This document shows positions 8,653 through 16,226 of a stretch of 64,000 nt of DNA, piece after piece. Position 1 is the first letter of the stretch. Each line of letters starts with the position of its first letter. The position numbers and the translations under genes are program-made. The notes below the pieces were generated by a model. That model was not told the DNA's origin. It saw only the letters and a program-made list of their open reading frames with translations, and did no database searches. Source of the stretch: Streptomyces rishiriensis (GTDB taxonomy: Bacteria > Actinomycetota > Actinomycetes > Streptomycetales > Streptomycetaceae); contig NZ_BEWA01000014.1 in NCBI RefSeq assembly GCF_003112535.1, forward strand, positions 124,001 to 188,000, in the 5' to 3' direction.

Positions 8653-9024
8653 ATGCCGGTCTCCCTCCATCACATCGTCATCGACGCGCACGATCTGCCC
8701 GGACTGGCCCGTTTCTGGGCCGGGGCGCTGGGCTGGCGGATCCTCTCCGAGCGGGAGAGGGAGGTCGTGATCGGACCGGACGAGTCCGCGCCCGTGGGCA
8801 TCTGCTTCATGCCGGTGACGGACCGCAAGGCGGTCAAGAACCGGCTGCACCTCGACCTGACCTGCGGCGCACAGGACCGGGAGAGCGAGATCGAGCGCCT
8901 TCTCGCGCTCGGCGCCCGCCGGGCCGACGTCGGTCAGAGCGGCGAGGAGTCGTGGACGGTCCTCACCGACCCGGAGGGCAACGAGTTCTGCGTGGTCCGC
9001 CCGAAGGCCACCCTCACCGGTTAG
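8653..9024 (+). CDS. VOC/glyoxalase-fold protein
   Basis: 123 aa, one vicinal-oxygen-chelate domain, starting at the ATG at 8653 (MPVSLHHIVIDAHDLPGLARFWAGALGWRIL). HIVIDAHDL...FWAGALGW is the usual first beta-alpha unit. The second half ends with the typical VLTDPEGNEFCVV. Possible metal ligands are the His of LHHIVID, the His in RLHLDL and the Glu in NEFCV. Such single-domain proteins act as antibiotic-binding proteins, isomerases or dioxygenases; nothing here decides which. It lies 35 bp after the MOSC gene on the same strand. Confidence 0.8.
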   Translation: MPVSLHHIVIDAHDLPGLARFWAGALGWRILSEREREVVIGPDESAPVGICFMPVTDRKAVKNRLHLDLTCGAQDRESEIERLLALGARRADVGQSGEESWTVLTDPEGNEFCVVRPKATLTG

Positions 9025-9042
9025 GCGGCCGGCGGGTCGCGT

Positions 9043-9492
9043 TCATCGTCCCTCGGCCAGGCCCAGGCGGGCGACGATGCGCTTGCCGATCGGCTCCCGC
9101 GTCACGGCGAAGCCCTCGGCCACGGCTCTGACGATCTCCAGGCCGTGCTGGCCGACCCGCGTCGGGTCCGGCGCGTGCGGGGTGGGCAGCACCGGGTCGC
9201 TGTCCCACACGGCGATCTCCACGGCGGCCCCGGCGATGCGCAACTGCAGCAGGACCGGCCCCGGCGCGTATCTGAGGGCGTTGGTCACCAGCTCGCTCAC
9301 CACGAGCTGGGAGAGATCCATGGCCCGGGCGGACACGGTCAGGCCCTCCCGGCGCTGGACGCGGGTGAGGAACTCGCCCGTCAGCTGCCGCGCCCGGGCG
9401 ATGCAGCCGTCCTTGCCGTCCAGGGCCACCGTCGTCTCGGCCGGGATCCCCTCGGGCGAGGAGAAGCCCTGATCGGGCGGGACAGGTGCCAT
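9043..9492 (-). CDS. RsbW-like ATP-binding (HATPase_c_2) regulatory protein
   Basis: 149 aa from the ATG at 9492, which has GAAGG about 9 nt upstream. ATG at 9522 in frame would add ten residues. The GHKL ATPase fold is shown by the N box DLSQLVVSELVTNALRYAPG, the G1-like segment VEIAVWDSDPVLP, and the G2 region RVGQHGLEIVRAVAEGFAV. In Streptomyces many such stand-alone proteins act as anti-sigma-factor kinases or partner-switching modulators, but most have no known partner. No anti-sigma antagonist gene is next to it. Convergent with the VOC gene, 18 bp apart. Confidence 0.82.
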   Translation of the reverse strand: MAPVPPDQGFSSPEGIPAETTVALDGKDGCIARARQLTGEFLTRVQRREGLTVSARAMDLSQLVVSELVTNALRYAPGPVLLQLRIAGAAVEIAVWDSDPVLPTPHAPDPTRVGQHGLEIVRAVAEGFAVTREPIGKRIVARLGLAEGR

Positions 9493-9583
9493 CCGGACCG
9501 CCTTCGTTGCTACCCCGTTCATATCCGCGCGGCTACCCGCTAACCCACCACCTACGCCCCAGCGGCCTCACTCACGCGGTCGT

Positions 9584-9645
9584 CCCCGGCCGCCGCGCAT
9601 CCGCCGCCCCGGCCGGCCGGCGCAGCGGGTGCGCGGCGGCCGGGG
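9584..9645 (-). terminator. Long perfect hairpin downstream of chitosanase
   Basis: CCCCGGCCGCCGCGC (9584-9598) pairs with GCGCGGCGGCCGGGG (9631-9645), 15 bp without mismatch and a 32-nt loop. It begins 46 bp past the chitosanase stop codon on the minus strand. It most likely terminates that transcript before the RsbW-like gene. Confidence 0.55.
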
Positions 9646-9691
9646 CGGCGGCCGGACCGGGGCACGGAGGTGGTTCCGGCGCCGCTCGCCG

Positions 9692-10525
9692 TCAGCCGAG
9701 GTGGTAGCTGTCGCCGTACACCTTCCAGTCCAGCGGCGGTTCGAGGTCGAGGTTGCCCTTGCGCAGGAAGACACGCTGGGCGGTGTCGACGCGGCTGGTG
9801 TCGCTGTGCGCCTCCTCCTGCTTCATGGCCCAGACCCGGGCGTCGAGGAAGGCGTTCAGGTACGCCGTCTCGTCGCCGCCCTGCGCCGGCGGCTTCGCCT
9901 TGGCGAGAGCACGCTTGCGGATGTTGCGGAAGCTGGTGGGGTCGCTGCCGTCGCCGTGCATGACGATGGCGTCGTAGTAGGCGAACTGGCCCAGGGCGCG
10001 CAGACCGTCGGTCTTGCCCTGGCGGACCGCCGGGTCGAAGTAGACCCGGTCGCGTTCGTCGTTCTGGGCCTGCTGGAACGCGCCGTCCTGGGCGGCCTTG
10101 CGCCAGTCCTTCGGGTAGTTCGGGTCGAGGCCCGCGTGCGAGTCGCTGCCGTCGACCGCTCGCAGGGCGGGCAGGTACTTGGCGAGGACGTTGCCGGGCT
10201 TGCGGTCGGTGTACAGCTCCACGAGGTCGAGCATGTCGCCGGTGCCGGAGCAGAAGCCGATGATGCCGGCGGTGTAGCCGCGTCCGTCGCCGATGTCCTC
10301 GATGTACTTGTACTGGGCCTTCCAGTCGAGCGAGGAGTTCTCCGCGCTCGACACCAGCTTCATGGCGATCTCCTTCTTCGCCGGGTCGTCGAGGCCCTTC
10401 GCGGCGGGGGCCGCCGCCGCCTGCGGGGCGCCGAGGAGGGGGGCGGCCGCCACGGCGCCGGCGAGGGCGAGGAAGAGGCGGCGGGAGGCCGGCGCGGGGC
10501 CGTCGGCCGGTCGGGATACGTGCAC
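9692..10525 (-). CDS. csn: GH46 chitosanase, secreted
   Basis: 277 aa from the GTG at 10525, with GGAG 8 nt upstream (an adjacent GTG at 10528 is possible). The signal peptide with twin Arg (PASRRLFLALAGAVAAAPLL...AAAA) suggests Tat export. The mature part closely follows Streptomyces/Kitasatospora GH46 chitosanases. The catalytic acid lies in SSAENSSLDW (Glu62) and the base in IEDIGDGRGYT (Asp80), with the same 18-residue spacing as Glu22/Asp40 of the well-studied N174 enzyme. FQQAQNDERDRVYFDPAV and FAYYDAIVMHG are also conserved. It hydrolyses chitosan endo-wise with inversion outside the cell. A palindromic operator lies 52-70 bp upstream of the start. Confidence 0.95.
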   Translation of the reverse strand: MHVSRPADGPAPASRRLFLALAGAVAAAPLLGAPQAAAAPAAKGLDDPAKKEIAMKLVSSAENSSLDWKAQYKYIEDIGDGRGYTAGIIGFCSGTGDMLDLVELYTDRKPGNVLAKYLPALRAVDGSDSHAGLDPNYPKDWRKAAQDGAFQQAQNDERDRVYFDPAVRQGKTDGLRALGQFAYYDAIVMHGDGSDPTSFRNIRKRALAKAKPPAQGGDETAYLNAFLDARVWAMKQEEAHSDTSRVDTAQRVFLRKGNLDLEPPLDWKVYGDSYHLG

Positions 10526-10576
10526 CACGGTGGCTCCAGGTGAGGAGTGGGGGGTGGGATGTGCCTGTGTGCGACT

Positions 10577-10595
10577 GACAGGAAAGTTTCCTATC
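10577..10595. promoter_or_regulatory. Palindromic operator upstream of chitosanase (CsnR-type candidate)
   Basis: GACAGGAAAGTTTCCTATC is an inverted repeat with nine-base arms, one mismatch and a single central base. It lies 52 bp upstream of the chosen start. Chitosanase genes of streptomycetes are known to be repressed by the ROK-family protein CsnR through a palindromic box in this position. I do not recall the published consensus well enough to claim an exact match. Confidence 0.55.
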
Positions 10596-10632
10596 AAGCG
10601 CAGGGCATGGAAGTAACCCCACCGAAGCCATG

Positions 10633-10650
10633 TTCGTACGATCGAACGAA
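10633..10650. promoter_or_regulatory. Second near-perfect palindrome upstream of chitosanase
   Basis: TTCGTACGATCGAACGAA is an 18-bp inverted repeat with one mismatched pair, centred about 115 bp upstream of the chitosanase start and downstream of the membrane-protein gene. Its low GC content stands out. It could be an operator or overlap a promoter. Confidence 0.35.
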
Positions 10651-10732
10651 TGATCCGCCGTCATTCCGGCCACCCCCGCCACCCCCGCCCCCGCCGGAGC
10701 GGCCGGAGCGGAGCGGCTCTACCGGAGCAGTT

Positions 10733-11065
10733 CTACCGGAGCAGCTGGAACAGGATCGAGCCCAGGAACCCGACGAGACCGACATGGAAGAGGACCAGCC
10801 AGATCCACTGCGACACGGACATGCGCCAGGACGACGCCGCGAGGATCTCCCACTCGCTCACGGCGAAGGCGGCCACCACCAGAGCGAGCACCTCCCACAC
10901 GACGAGCCACCAGCCGGACGGGGTGGCTCCCGTGGGGGCGTCGACCGCGGCGGGGACGCGCGTCACGCGCCCGAGCAGGAAGAGCGCGATGAGGAGCTTG
11001 TGCCAGCCGTGACGGGTCGTCGGTGCGACGGTCGCGAGCGGGGCCGAGGTGGATCCTGTCGACAT
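10733..11065 (-). CDS. Small integral membrane protein
   Basis: 110 aa from the ATG at 11065 (MSTGSTSAPLATVAPTTRHGW). Three hydrophobic segments can be seen: HKLLIALFLLGRV, GWWLVVWEVLALVVAAFAVS, and QWIWLVLFHVGLVGFLGSILFQLL. The charged or Pro-rich loops are short. I do not recognise a family. The last codons (CTGCTCCGGTAG) are repeated once immediately downstream, a small slipped-strand duplication of the gene end. Confidence 0.65.
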   Translation of the reverse strand: MSTGSTSAPLATVAPTTRHGWHKLLIALFLLGRVTRVPAAVDAPTGATPSGWWLVVWEVLALVVAAFAVSEWEILAASSWRMSVSQWIWLVLFHVGLVGFLGSILFQLLR

Positions 11066-11137
11066 TCGCACATTTGATCATCCACGCGCGATGGAAGACA
11101 TCGTTCCGGTGAGGGGATCCCGGCATCGGCGCTCGCC

Positions 11138-11410
11138 TCACGGGACGCCCGGGGCGTCGCCCCGCCAGTCGAGACGGCTGCCGTCACTTTCCCGCAGCGC
11201 GTACAGGGCGCGGCCGCCCGGCCCGTAGCGGCCTATCTCCGTGGTCAGCGCCACCTCGCGCAGCTCCCGTTGCGAGAGGTCCGTGACGTCGAGCAGCAGC
11301 CCGTCCAGCGGGCCGCCCACCAGATGCGCATACACCCGCTCCGGGCGGGGGCCCGCGTCCTCGTGGTCGGCTCCGTAGACCCGGCCCCGCAAGAACTCAA
11401 CCTCGTCCAT
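11138..11410 (-). CDS. Small conserved-looking protein of unknown function
   Basis: 90 aa from the ATG at 11408-11410 (MDEVEFLRGRVYGADHEDAG). The composition is acidic and ordinary for Streptomyces: YAHLVGGPLDGLLLDVTDLSQRELREVALTTEIGRYGPGGRALYALRESDGSRLDWRG. The GGPLDG segment and the tail ending in a short beta hairpin recall small phage- or actinobacterial-type proteins with that motif, but no function can be assigned. No good ribosome site precedes the ATG. It is divergent from the membrane protein at 11633, with a heptamer repeat between them. Confidence 0.55.
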   Translation of the reverse strand: MDEVEFLRGRVYGADHEDAGPRPERVYAHLVGGPLDGLLLDVTDLSQRELREVALTTEIGRYGPGGRALYALRESDGSRLDWRGDAPGVP

Positions 11411-11464
11411 GACCGGCAGTTTGTCACCCACCACTGACAACGGCCCGTCGCCCAGGGGCCGGAG

Positions 11465-11499
11465 GGACGGCGGACGGCGGACGGCGGACGGCGGACGAC
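11465..11499. repeat. Heptanucleotide tandem repeat (GGACGGC)
   Basis: Four exact copies of GGACGGC (11465-11492) are followed by GGACGAC, then a broken continuation (GGACGGC at 11501, GGACGAC at 11511). It lies between two divergent genes, so copy number could change promoter spacing for either. It is not coding in any convincing frame. Confidence 0.7.
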
Positions 11500-11632
11500 T
11501 GGACGGCGGCGGACGACTGGACACTCTTCGGCCAAGACGTGGCGGAAAAGGGACTTTCGGGCGCAATCCCCCGGCGAGCCGGGTATCCACCCCGTACACG
11601 TCGTTGTGTGTGGGGGTGGGGGGCCGACCCTG

Positions 11633-12334
11633 ATGGCACGTGGACGGGAACGGGCGCGGGCCGGTGAGTCGGCGTGCGCGCGCCGCCGTCGGACCGTGCG
11701 TGAGCTGCGTGCGTCGGGCCGCTACGGCCCCCGGCTGCGCGAGGTGCTGCCCGCCCTGGCCGCGCTGCTCGCGCTTTCCGGCGCGGGTCTGGCGGGACTG
11801 GCCCTGGTCTGCCGTGCGTTCGGCTGGCCCGCCGGTGCGCTGGCCCTGGCGCCGCTCGCGGTCGTGGGCGCCGTCCTGCGCCGTCGCTCCCGTAGGCCCG
11901 CCCGGCTGCGGGCCGGGCACTACACGGCGCAGGAGTTGGCGGAGCTGGACATGCCCGCCCTGGTGCTCGCCGTCGCCAGGATGCTCCGGCGGGACGGCTG
12001 GCGGGTGTCGTCGCCCGCTCGGCACGACGCCCTCCACCTCGCCGCCCGCGACGACCGGGGGCGGCTGCTCGACGTGGCGTTCCGTCCCGTGGCCGAACCG
12101 CTGCCCGACGAGGAGGCCTGCTCCTGCCGGGCGCGGCCGCGGTCACGGGGGCGCAACGGTCCGCCGCTGCGACTGGTCGTGCACCGGGGCACGTTCACGC
12201 ACCGGGACGAGGTGTGGGCGGCACGAGAGGGCCACACGTATCTGATCGACGGTCCTCGGCTGCGGCTGTGGGCGTGCGGGACGCCCCTGGCGCAGCTCGT
12301 GGCCGGCGCCGTTCCCGCGCCCCGGCGCACGTGA
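11633..12334 (+). CDS. Membrane protein with degenerate Mrr/restriction-endonuclease-like domain
   Basis: 233 aa from the ATG at 11633, with a G-rich ribosome site. A basic head is followed by two hydrophobic helices (VLPALAALLALSGAGLAGLALVCRAFGW and GALALAPLAVVGAVL). A cytoplasmic domain then follows, HYTAQELAELDMPALVLAVARMLRRDGWRVSSPARHDALHLAARDDRGRLLDVAF..., ending HRDEVWAAREGHTYLIDGPRLRLWACG. This order resembles Mrr_cat nuclease-like domains (LRRxGW, then D, then xxA), with the usual QxK strand not evident. Nuclease activity is therefore doubtful. The domain call is inference from pattern only. Confidence 0.5.
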   Translation: MARGRERARAGESACARRRRTVRELRASGRYGPRLREVLPALAALLALSGAGLAGLALVCRAFGWPAGALALAPLAVVGAVLRRRSRRPARLRAGHYTAQELAELDMPALVLAVARMLRRDGWRVSSPARHDALHLAARDDRGRLLDVAFRPVAEPLPDEEACSCRARPRSRGRNGPPLRLVVHRGTFTHRDEVWAAREGHTYLIDGPRLRLWACGTPLAQLVAGAVPAPRRT

Positions 12335-12385
12335 GACCCGCCGTCCGTCCCGCCGACCCGCCCGGGCGCGAGCCGGCGGACCCCC

Positions 12386-12751
12386 TTACCGAACGGCCGC
12401 CCGAGGCTCCCGCTCCTGGGACGCGAGCGGCTCCGGGGGGCGACTCTCCCGTTCCCGCTGCCGGGCAGCCAGGGCCCTCGCCAGCACCTTCGTCCGGTAG
12501 ACATTCGATGCGCCGAGGGCCTTCGCCACTTCCACGGCCTCGTCCAGCAGGGCCAACCGCCGCTCCGGCATGTCCCGGACCAAGGGCGACGCGCTCGCCT
12601 CCACCAGGACGTACGCCAGCTTCGACCCGTAGGCCTCCGGCTCGACCTGTGTCAGAAGGCGGTAGATCCACAGCCCCTCGGCGCCGCGCACCACCCGCCG
12701 GTTGGCACTCAGCAGTCTGACCCTCGCCAGCACAACCATGTCCTGATCCAT
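12386..12751 (-). CDS. Small helical protein of unknown function
   Basis: 121 aa from the ATG at 12751, preceded by GAAGGGG at good spacing. The sequence MDQDMVVLARVRLLSANRRVVRGAEGLWIYRLLTQVEPEAYGSKLAYVLVEASASPLVRDMPERRLALLDEAVEVAKALG... is mostly amphipathic helix with an Arg/Glu-rich tail. The pattern of short paired helices looks like a protein-interaction or regulator-associated protein. I do not recognise it. Convergent with the membrane protein at 11633, 51 bp apart. Confidence 0.55.
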   Translation of the reverse strand: MDQDMVVLARVRLLSANRRVVRGAEGLWIYRLLTQVEPEAYGSKLAYVLVEASASPLVRDMPERRLALLDEAVEVAKALGASNVYRTKVLARALAARQRERESRPPEPLASQEREPRAAVR

Positions 12752-13029
12752 CGATCCCCTTCGTCGCGGCCCACCCCCCGGCCGGTGCACGTCACACGGC
12801 GAGACAGCACGGCGAGCGCGCCGACAGCCGAGAACGGTTGCCGACACGGTGGCCGGAGAGTGGATGACGATGAGTCTGACGCGGGGCACAAGCTGCCACA
12901 AGGTCGAACGGACGTGCGCTGCGTCCTACCGAAAACCGCCTCCGATCAGGCATGATGGACCTGACACTCGCTCAATGCCCGCTGACTTACGGGGATGTCC
13001 ACCGACAGCGGGACGCGACCGGCCCGAAG

Positions 13030-14040
13030 CTAGCGCCCGACCGTTCGCAGATACGCGCCGAGGCGGGCGACGGCCGACGGGTTGCGGGGGCTCTCCACGA
13101 GGTCGACGTAGTCGAGGACGAAGACGCGGCGGTTCTTCACCGCCGACACGTTCCGCAGCGGGGCGTAGGCGAGCAGGAAGTCCCTCTTCCGCCGAGCGCT
13201 CACGTCCCCGTAGTCGCAGATCACGATGACGTCCGGGTCGCGCGCGACCACGCTCTCCCAGCCGACGGTGGTCCAGGAGTCCCGCACGTCGTGCATGACG
13301 TTGACGCCCCCCGCCTCGCTGATGATCTGGTCGGGCGCGGCGAAACGGCCGGAGGTGAAGGGCTGGTCCTGTCCGCTGTCGTAGAGGAAGACCCCGGGCC
13401 GCTCGGCGCCGGCCGGGATCTTCGCCCTGACCTCGGCCGTCTGCCGCCTGAAGTCGGCGATGAGCTTCGCCGCGCGCCGCTCGACGCCGAAGAGCACGCC
13501 GAGGTTGGCGAGATCGGTGTACAGGGCGTCCAGGGGCGGCACGATGCCGCGTGAGCTGTCCGTGCGGCCGTTGCGGCAGGACTCGGTGAGGATGTACGAG
13601 GGAATGCCGAGCTTGTCCAGGGCTTCGGGGGTGAAACCGCCGTCCTCCCGGAATCCGTAGTTCCAGCCGGCGAAGACGAGGTCGGCCCGGGCGTCGAGGA
13701 CGTTCTCCTTGGTGAGCTGGTCCTTCGACAGCCACTTCACCTTGTCGTAGCCGTCCTTCCAGGGGACGCCGGTCAGATCCCCCTTGTCGTCCGGCATGGC
13801 GAACCCGGCCATGCGGTCCTCCAGCCCGAGGGCGAACATCAGCTCGGTGATGCCCACGTCGTTGGTGACGACGCGTTCGGGCACCTTGTCGTAGGTCACC
13901 GTCCGGCCGCAGTTGGTGAGGGTGACGGGCTGGGAGGCGTCCGTCGCCGTCGACTCGACCGAGGCGCCGCAGCCGGTGACGGTCAGAGCGAGGGCGACGG
14001 CGGCGGCGAAGGGGCGCAGAGCGGGCACGGGGTTCCTCAC
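13030..14040 (-). CDS. ABC transporter substrate-binding lipoprotein, corrinoid-type
   Basis: 336 aa. A lipoprotein signal (ALALTVTGC, lipidated Cys24) is followed by a class-III periplasmic binding fold (BtuF/FhuD/FecB-like). Visible features are VTYDKVPERVVTNDVGITELMFALGLEDRMAGFA, then a helix linker and the C-lobe with VVARDPDVIVICDYGD. It starts with GTG overlapping the ATPase stop (GTGA). Three-gene cassettes of this kind in actinobacteria are variously labelled iron-siderophore, B12 or putative F420-0 transporters. The cobalamin riboswitch ahead of the operon makes corrinoids the best guess here. It is the last gene of the operon. Confidence 0.82.
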   Translation of the reverse strand: MRNPVPALRPFAAAVALALTVTGCGASVESTATDASQPVTLTNCGRTVTYDKVPERVVTNDVGITELMFALGLEDRMAGFAMPDDKGDLTGVPWKDGYDKVKWLSKDQLTKENVLDARADLVFAGWNYGFREDGGFTPEALDKLGIPSYILTESCRNGRTDSSRGIVPPLDALYTDLANLGVLFGVERRAAKLIADFRRQTAEVRAKIPAGAERPGVFLYDSGQDQPFTSGRFAAPDQIISEAGGVNVMHDVRDSWTTVGWESVVARDPDVIVICDYGDVSARRKRDFLLAYAPLRNVSAVKNRRVFVLDYVDLVESPRNPSAVARLGAYLRTVGR

Positions 14041-14804
14041 AGGGCGGTCGGGAGAAGGTCGAAGAGGAGCTGTACGGCCCCGGTGACGGGATGCCGTACG
14101 GGATGCGCGTGGACGCCGAACACCTCGGCGAGCAACTCGGGCCGCAGCACGTCGTGAGGAGTGCCGGTGGCGACGATCCGGCCGCCGGCGATCACATGGA
14201 GCAGGTCGCAGTGGGCGGCGGCGAGGTTGAGGTCGTGCAGGGCGGCGAGCACGCCGAGACCGCTCGCGCGCACCAGCGAGAGGACTTCCAACTGGTGCGC
14301 GATGTCGAGGTGGTTGGTGGGTTCGTCCAGCACGAGCACCTTGGGCTGCTGGGCCAGTGCGCGGGCGATGAGCACCCGTTGCTTCTCGCCTCCGGACAGG
14401 GACAGGAAGCCGCGGTCGGCGAGGTGGGCGACACCGGTCGCGGTCATGGCCCGCGCGCAGATCTCCCGGTCGGAGCGTGCGGTGCGGTCACGATGGGGCA
14501 GGCGTCCCATGGCCACCACCTCGGTCACGGTGAAGTCGAACTCGGCGGACGACTCCTGCGGCAGGGCCGCCAGCACCCGGGCCACGGCCCGGGGCGGCAT
14601 GGTGTGCACGTGGTCCCCGTCGAGGAGCACCGCGCCCGCGTCGGGACGCAGGGCGCGGTACACGCAGCGCAGGAGTGTCGACTTGCCGCTGCCGTTGGGA
14701 CCGACGAGTCCCACGAACGCGCCGTCGGGGACGGTGAGTCGGACGTCGTCGACGAGGCGGTCGCCGGCCGCCTCGACCGTGACGCCGTCGAGGTCAAGAC
14801 GCAT
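14037..14804 (-). CDS. ABC transporter ATP-binding protein (BtuD/FecE-type)
   Basis: 255 aa. Walker A GPNGSGKST is at residues 35-43, the Q-loop region ALPQESSAEFDFTVTEVV follows, the signature LSGGEKQR is at 136-143, Walker B VLVLDE at 156-161, the D-loop NHLD, and the H-loop AALHDLNLAAAHCD. This is the usual arrangement for importers of vitamin B12, siderophores or haem. It lies 24 bp downstream of the permease and overlaps the binding-protein gene by four bases, so the three are one translationally coupled operon. Confidence 0.92.
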   Translation of the reverse strand: MRLDLDGVTVEAAGDRLVDDVRLTVPDGAFVGLVGPNGSGKSTLLRCVYRALRPDAGAVLLDGDHVHTMPPRAVARVLAALPQESSAEFDFTVTEVVAMGRLPHRDRTARSDREICARAMTATGVAHLADRGFLSLSGGEKQRVLIARALAQQPKVLVLDEPTNHLDIAHQLEVLSLVRASGLGVLAALHDLNLAAAHCDLLHVIAGGRIVATGTPHDVLRPELLAEVFGVHAHPVRHPVTGAVQLLFDLLPTAL

Positions 14805-14828
14805 GGTTTCCTCCGGAGCGGGACATGG

Positions 14829-15890
14829 TCAGGAGCCTGCGAGCGGGTGCGCGCCACGCCGCATCAGCAACAGGAAGACCGGCACGCCGACCACGGCGGT
14901 GATCACACCGACGGGCAACTCGGCGGGTGCGAGCAGGAGTCGGGAGAGCAGGTCCGCCCACACCAGCAGGACCGCGCCGGCCACGGGCGCCAGGACGAGC
15001 ACCCGGCGATGGTCGGCGCCGACCGTCATCCGCACCAGATGGGGCACCATCAGCCCGACGAACCCGATGGCCCCGCTGACCGCCACGACCGTTCCCGTCA
15101 CGGCGGCGGTGACGAGGAACAACTCCCGCCGCAGCCGCGCGGGCCGGACGCCGAGCGCGGCGGACGTCTCGTCGCCCATGGCGAGTGCGTTGAGCGCCTC
15201 CGCGCGCCGGCGCAGCCACGCCCATCCGGCGACGACCGTGACGGCGGCGATCGGCACCTGGGCCCAGGTCGCCCCGCCGAGGCTGCCGAGCAGCCACATC
15301 ATGGCCGAGCGCGCCGCCTCGCCGCGGGCCGCGCCGAACACCATCACGGTGGTCACGGCCTCGAAGCCGTAGGCGAGCGCCGTCCCGGTGAGCACGAGTC
15401 GCAACGGCGTGAGTCCGCGCGGGGAGCGGGCCACGGCGTACACCAGGGCCATCGCCGCGAGCGCCGATCCGAACGCGGACACCGACAGCGCCCACACGCC
15501 CAGACCCGCGAACGCGCCGAGCAGGATGACGGCGTTGGCGCCGACCGCCGCGCCCGAGGAGATGCCGAGGACGAACGGATCGGCGAGCGCGTTGCGGACC
15601 ATCGCCTGCACCGCCACGCCGACCGAGGCCAGGCCCGCGCCGACCACGGCGCCCAGCACCACGCGCGGGAGCCTGATCTCCCAGACGATCGTGTACGCGG
15701 CGGCGTCCGGGGCCGCGACCGTGCCGCCGGTCAGTCCCGCCCATAGCAGCCGCAGCGCCTCGGCCTGTCCGAGGCCGGCCGCGCCGAGCGTGACACCGCA
15801 CACCAGGGACGCGCCCAGCAGGAGGGCCAGGGCGGCGGCCAGGGGGGTGAGCGGGACGCGGCTGCGGCTCGTCGTCGGTCGTGGGCGCAC
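14829..15890 (-). CDS. FecCD/BtuC-type ABC transporter permease
   Basis: 353 aa from the GTG at 15890, typical family length, chosen because AGAAGGA lies about 11 nt upstream. A longer reading frame to 16016 would start inside the riboswitch. Ten hydrophobic segments are visible. Family motifs include RLPRVVLGAVVGAGLASVGVAVQAMVRNALADPFVLGISSGAAVGA near the N-terminus, and GAIGFVGLMVPHLVRMTVGADHR with LPVGVITAVVGVPVFLLLMRR near the C-terminus. It forms the membrane channel for the ATPase and lipoprotein downstream. Expression should fall when cobalamin is plentiful, as judged from the leader. Confidence 0.9.
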   Translation of the reverse strand: MRPRPTTSRSRVPLTPLAAALALLLGASLVCGVTLGAAGLGQAEALRLLWAGLTGGTVAAPDAAAYTIVWEIRLPRVVLGAVVGAGLASVGVAVQAMVRNALADPFVLGISSGAAVGANAVILLGAFAGLGVWALSVSAFGSALAAMALVYAVARSPRGLTPLRLVLTGTALAYGFEAVTTVMVFGAARGEAARSAMMWLLGSLGGATWAQVPIAAVTVVAGWAWLRRRAEALNALAMGDETSAALGVRPARLRRELFLVTAAVTGTVVAVSGAIGFVGLMVPHLVRMTVGADHRRVLVLAPVAGAVLLVWADLLSRLLLAPAELPVGVITAVVGVPVFLLLMRRGAHPLAGS

Positions 15891-15905
15891 GGTCGGGGGC
15901 GGTCC

Positions 15906-15928
15906 TTCTTCCGGGGCTGCCGGAAGAA
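15906..15928 (-). promoter_or_regulatory. Shine-Dalgarno-sequestering hairpin (riboswitch expression platform)
   Basis: Nine-base arms (15906-15914 and 15920-15928, TTCTTCCGG on the plus strand) pair perfectly over a 5-nt loop. On the transcript the 3' arm runs into the purine-rich AGAAGGA ribosome site for the permease start at 15890. A fold here would mask part of that site. Its link to ligand binding is inference. Confidence 0.5.
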
Positions 15929-16001
15929 CGTCGAGACAGTCCGTGTGGCCCCGCGGCCGCGCGGTCCCCCTCTCGCAGTCCGCGGCGAGCAGTCGAACGG
16001 G

Positions 16002-16125
16002 TCGCATGCCCACCACAGGCGATCGGGCTCACGCGACGGGCCGTCAGGGCGTCGCGCACACCGTTGCGGGTCAGCGCCGGACTCTCACCGGACTTCCCCC
16101 GCGGGAGGCCCTGGGAGCCTAACAA
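16002..16125 (-). promoter_or_regulatory. Cobalamin (adenosylcobalamin/B12) riboswitch
   Basis: Read on the minus strand, the core segments CCGGTGAGAGTCCGG and CGCTGACCCGCAACGGT follow the consensus of the class (CCGGTG.GA.TCCGG.GCTG.CCCGCAAC.GT). A B12-box-like GAGCCCGATCGCCTG comes near 16018-16032. The element is compact and sits just upstream of the permease gene, separated by about 110 nt that include an SD-sequestering hairpin. Outer helix limits are approximate. Confidence 0.88.
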
Positions 16126-16176
16126 ACGCGGCTCGGCCACGAGTCGGCCGGTGTCCGGGCCAGGCCCCGACACGCA

Positions 16177-16211
16177 CCGCCGCCCGGGTCCTCGGAAGAC
16201 CCGGGCGGCGG
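16177..16211 (-). terminator. Terminator of M4 protease 1
   Basis: A perfect 14-bp stem, CCGCCGCCCGGGTC (16177-16190) with GACCCGGGCGGCGG (16198-16211), and a 7-nt loop. It begins 15 bp past the protease stop codon at 16227. It separates the protease transcript from the riboswitch operon that follows on the same strand. Confidence 0.75.
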
Positions 16212-16226
16212 CGTGGTCCGTGTCGG

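Noticed and set aside
11465..11517. CRISPR-like repeat
   Set aside because: Heptamers without spacers are a simple tandem repeat, and no cas genes are present.
14829..15890. Iron-siderophore importer as the primary call
   Set aside because: The family alone allows it, but the cobalamin riboswitch directly upstream points to corrinoids. No siderophore genes or iron-box palindrome were noticed.
15890..16016. Longer permease start at 16016
   Set aside because: It would place the coding region inside the B12 riboswitch. The GTG at 15890 has a purine-rich ribosome site and gives a normal family length.
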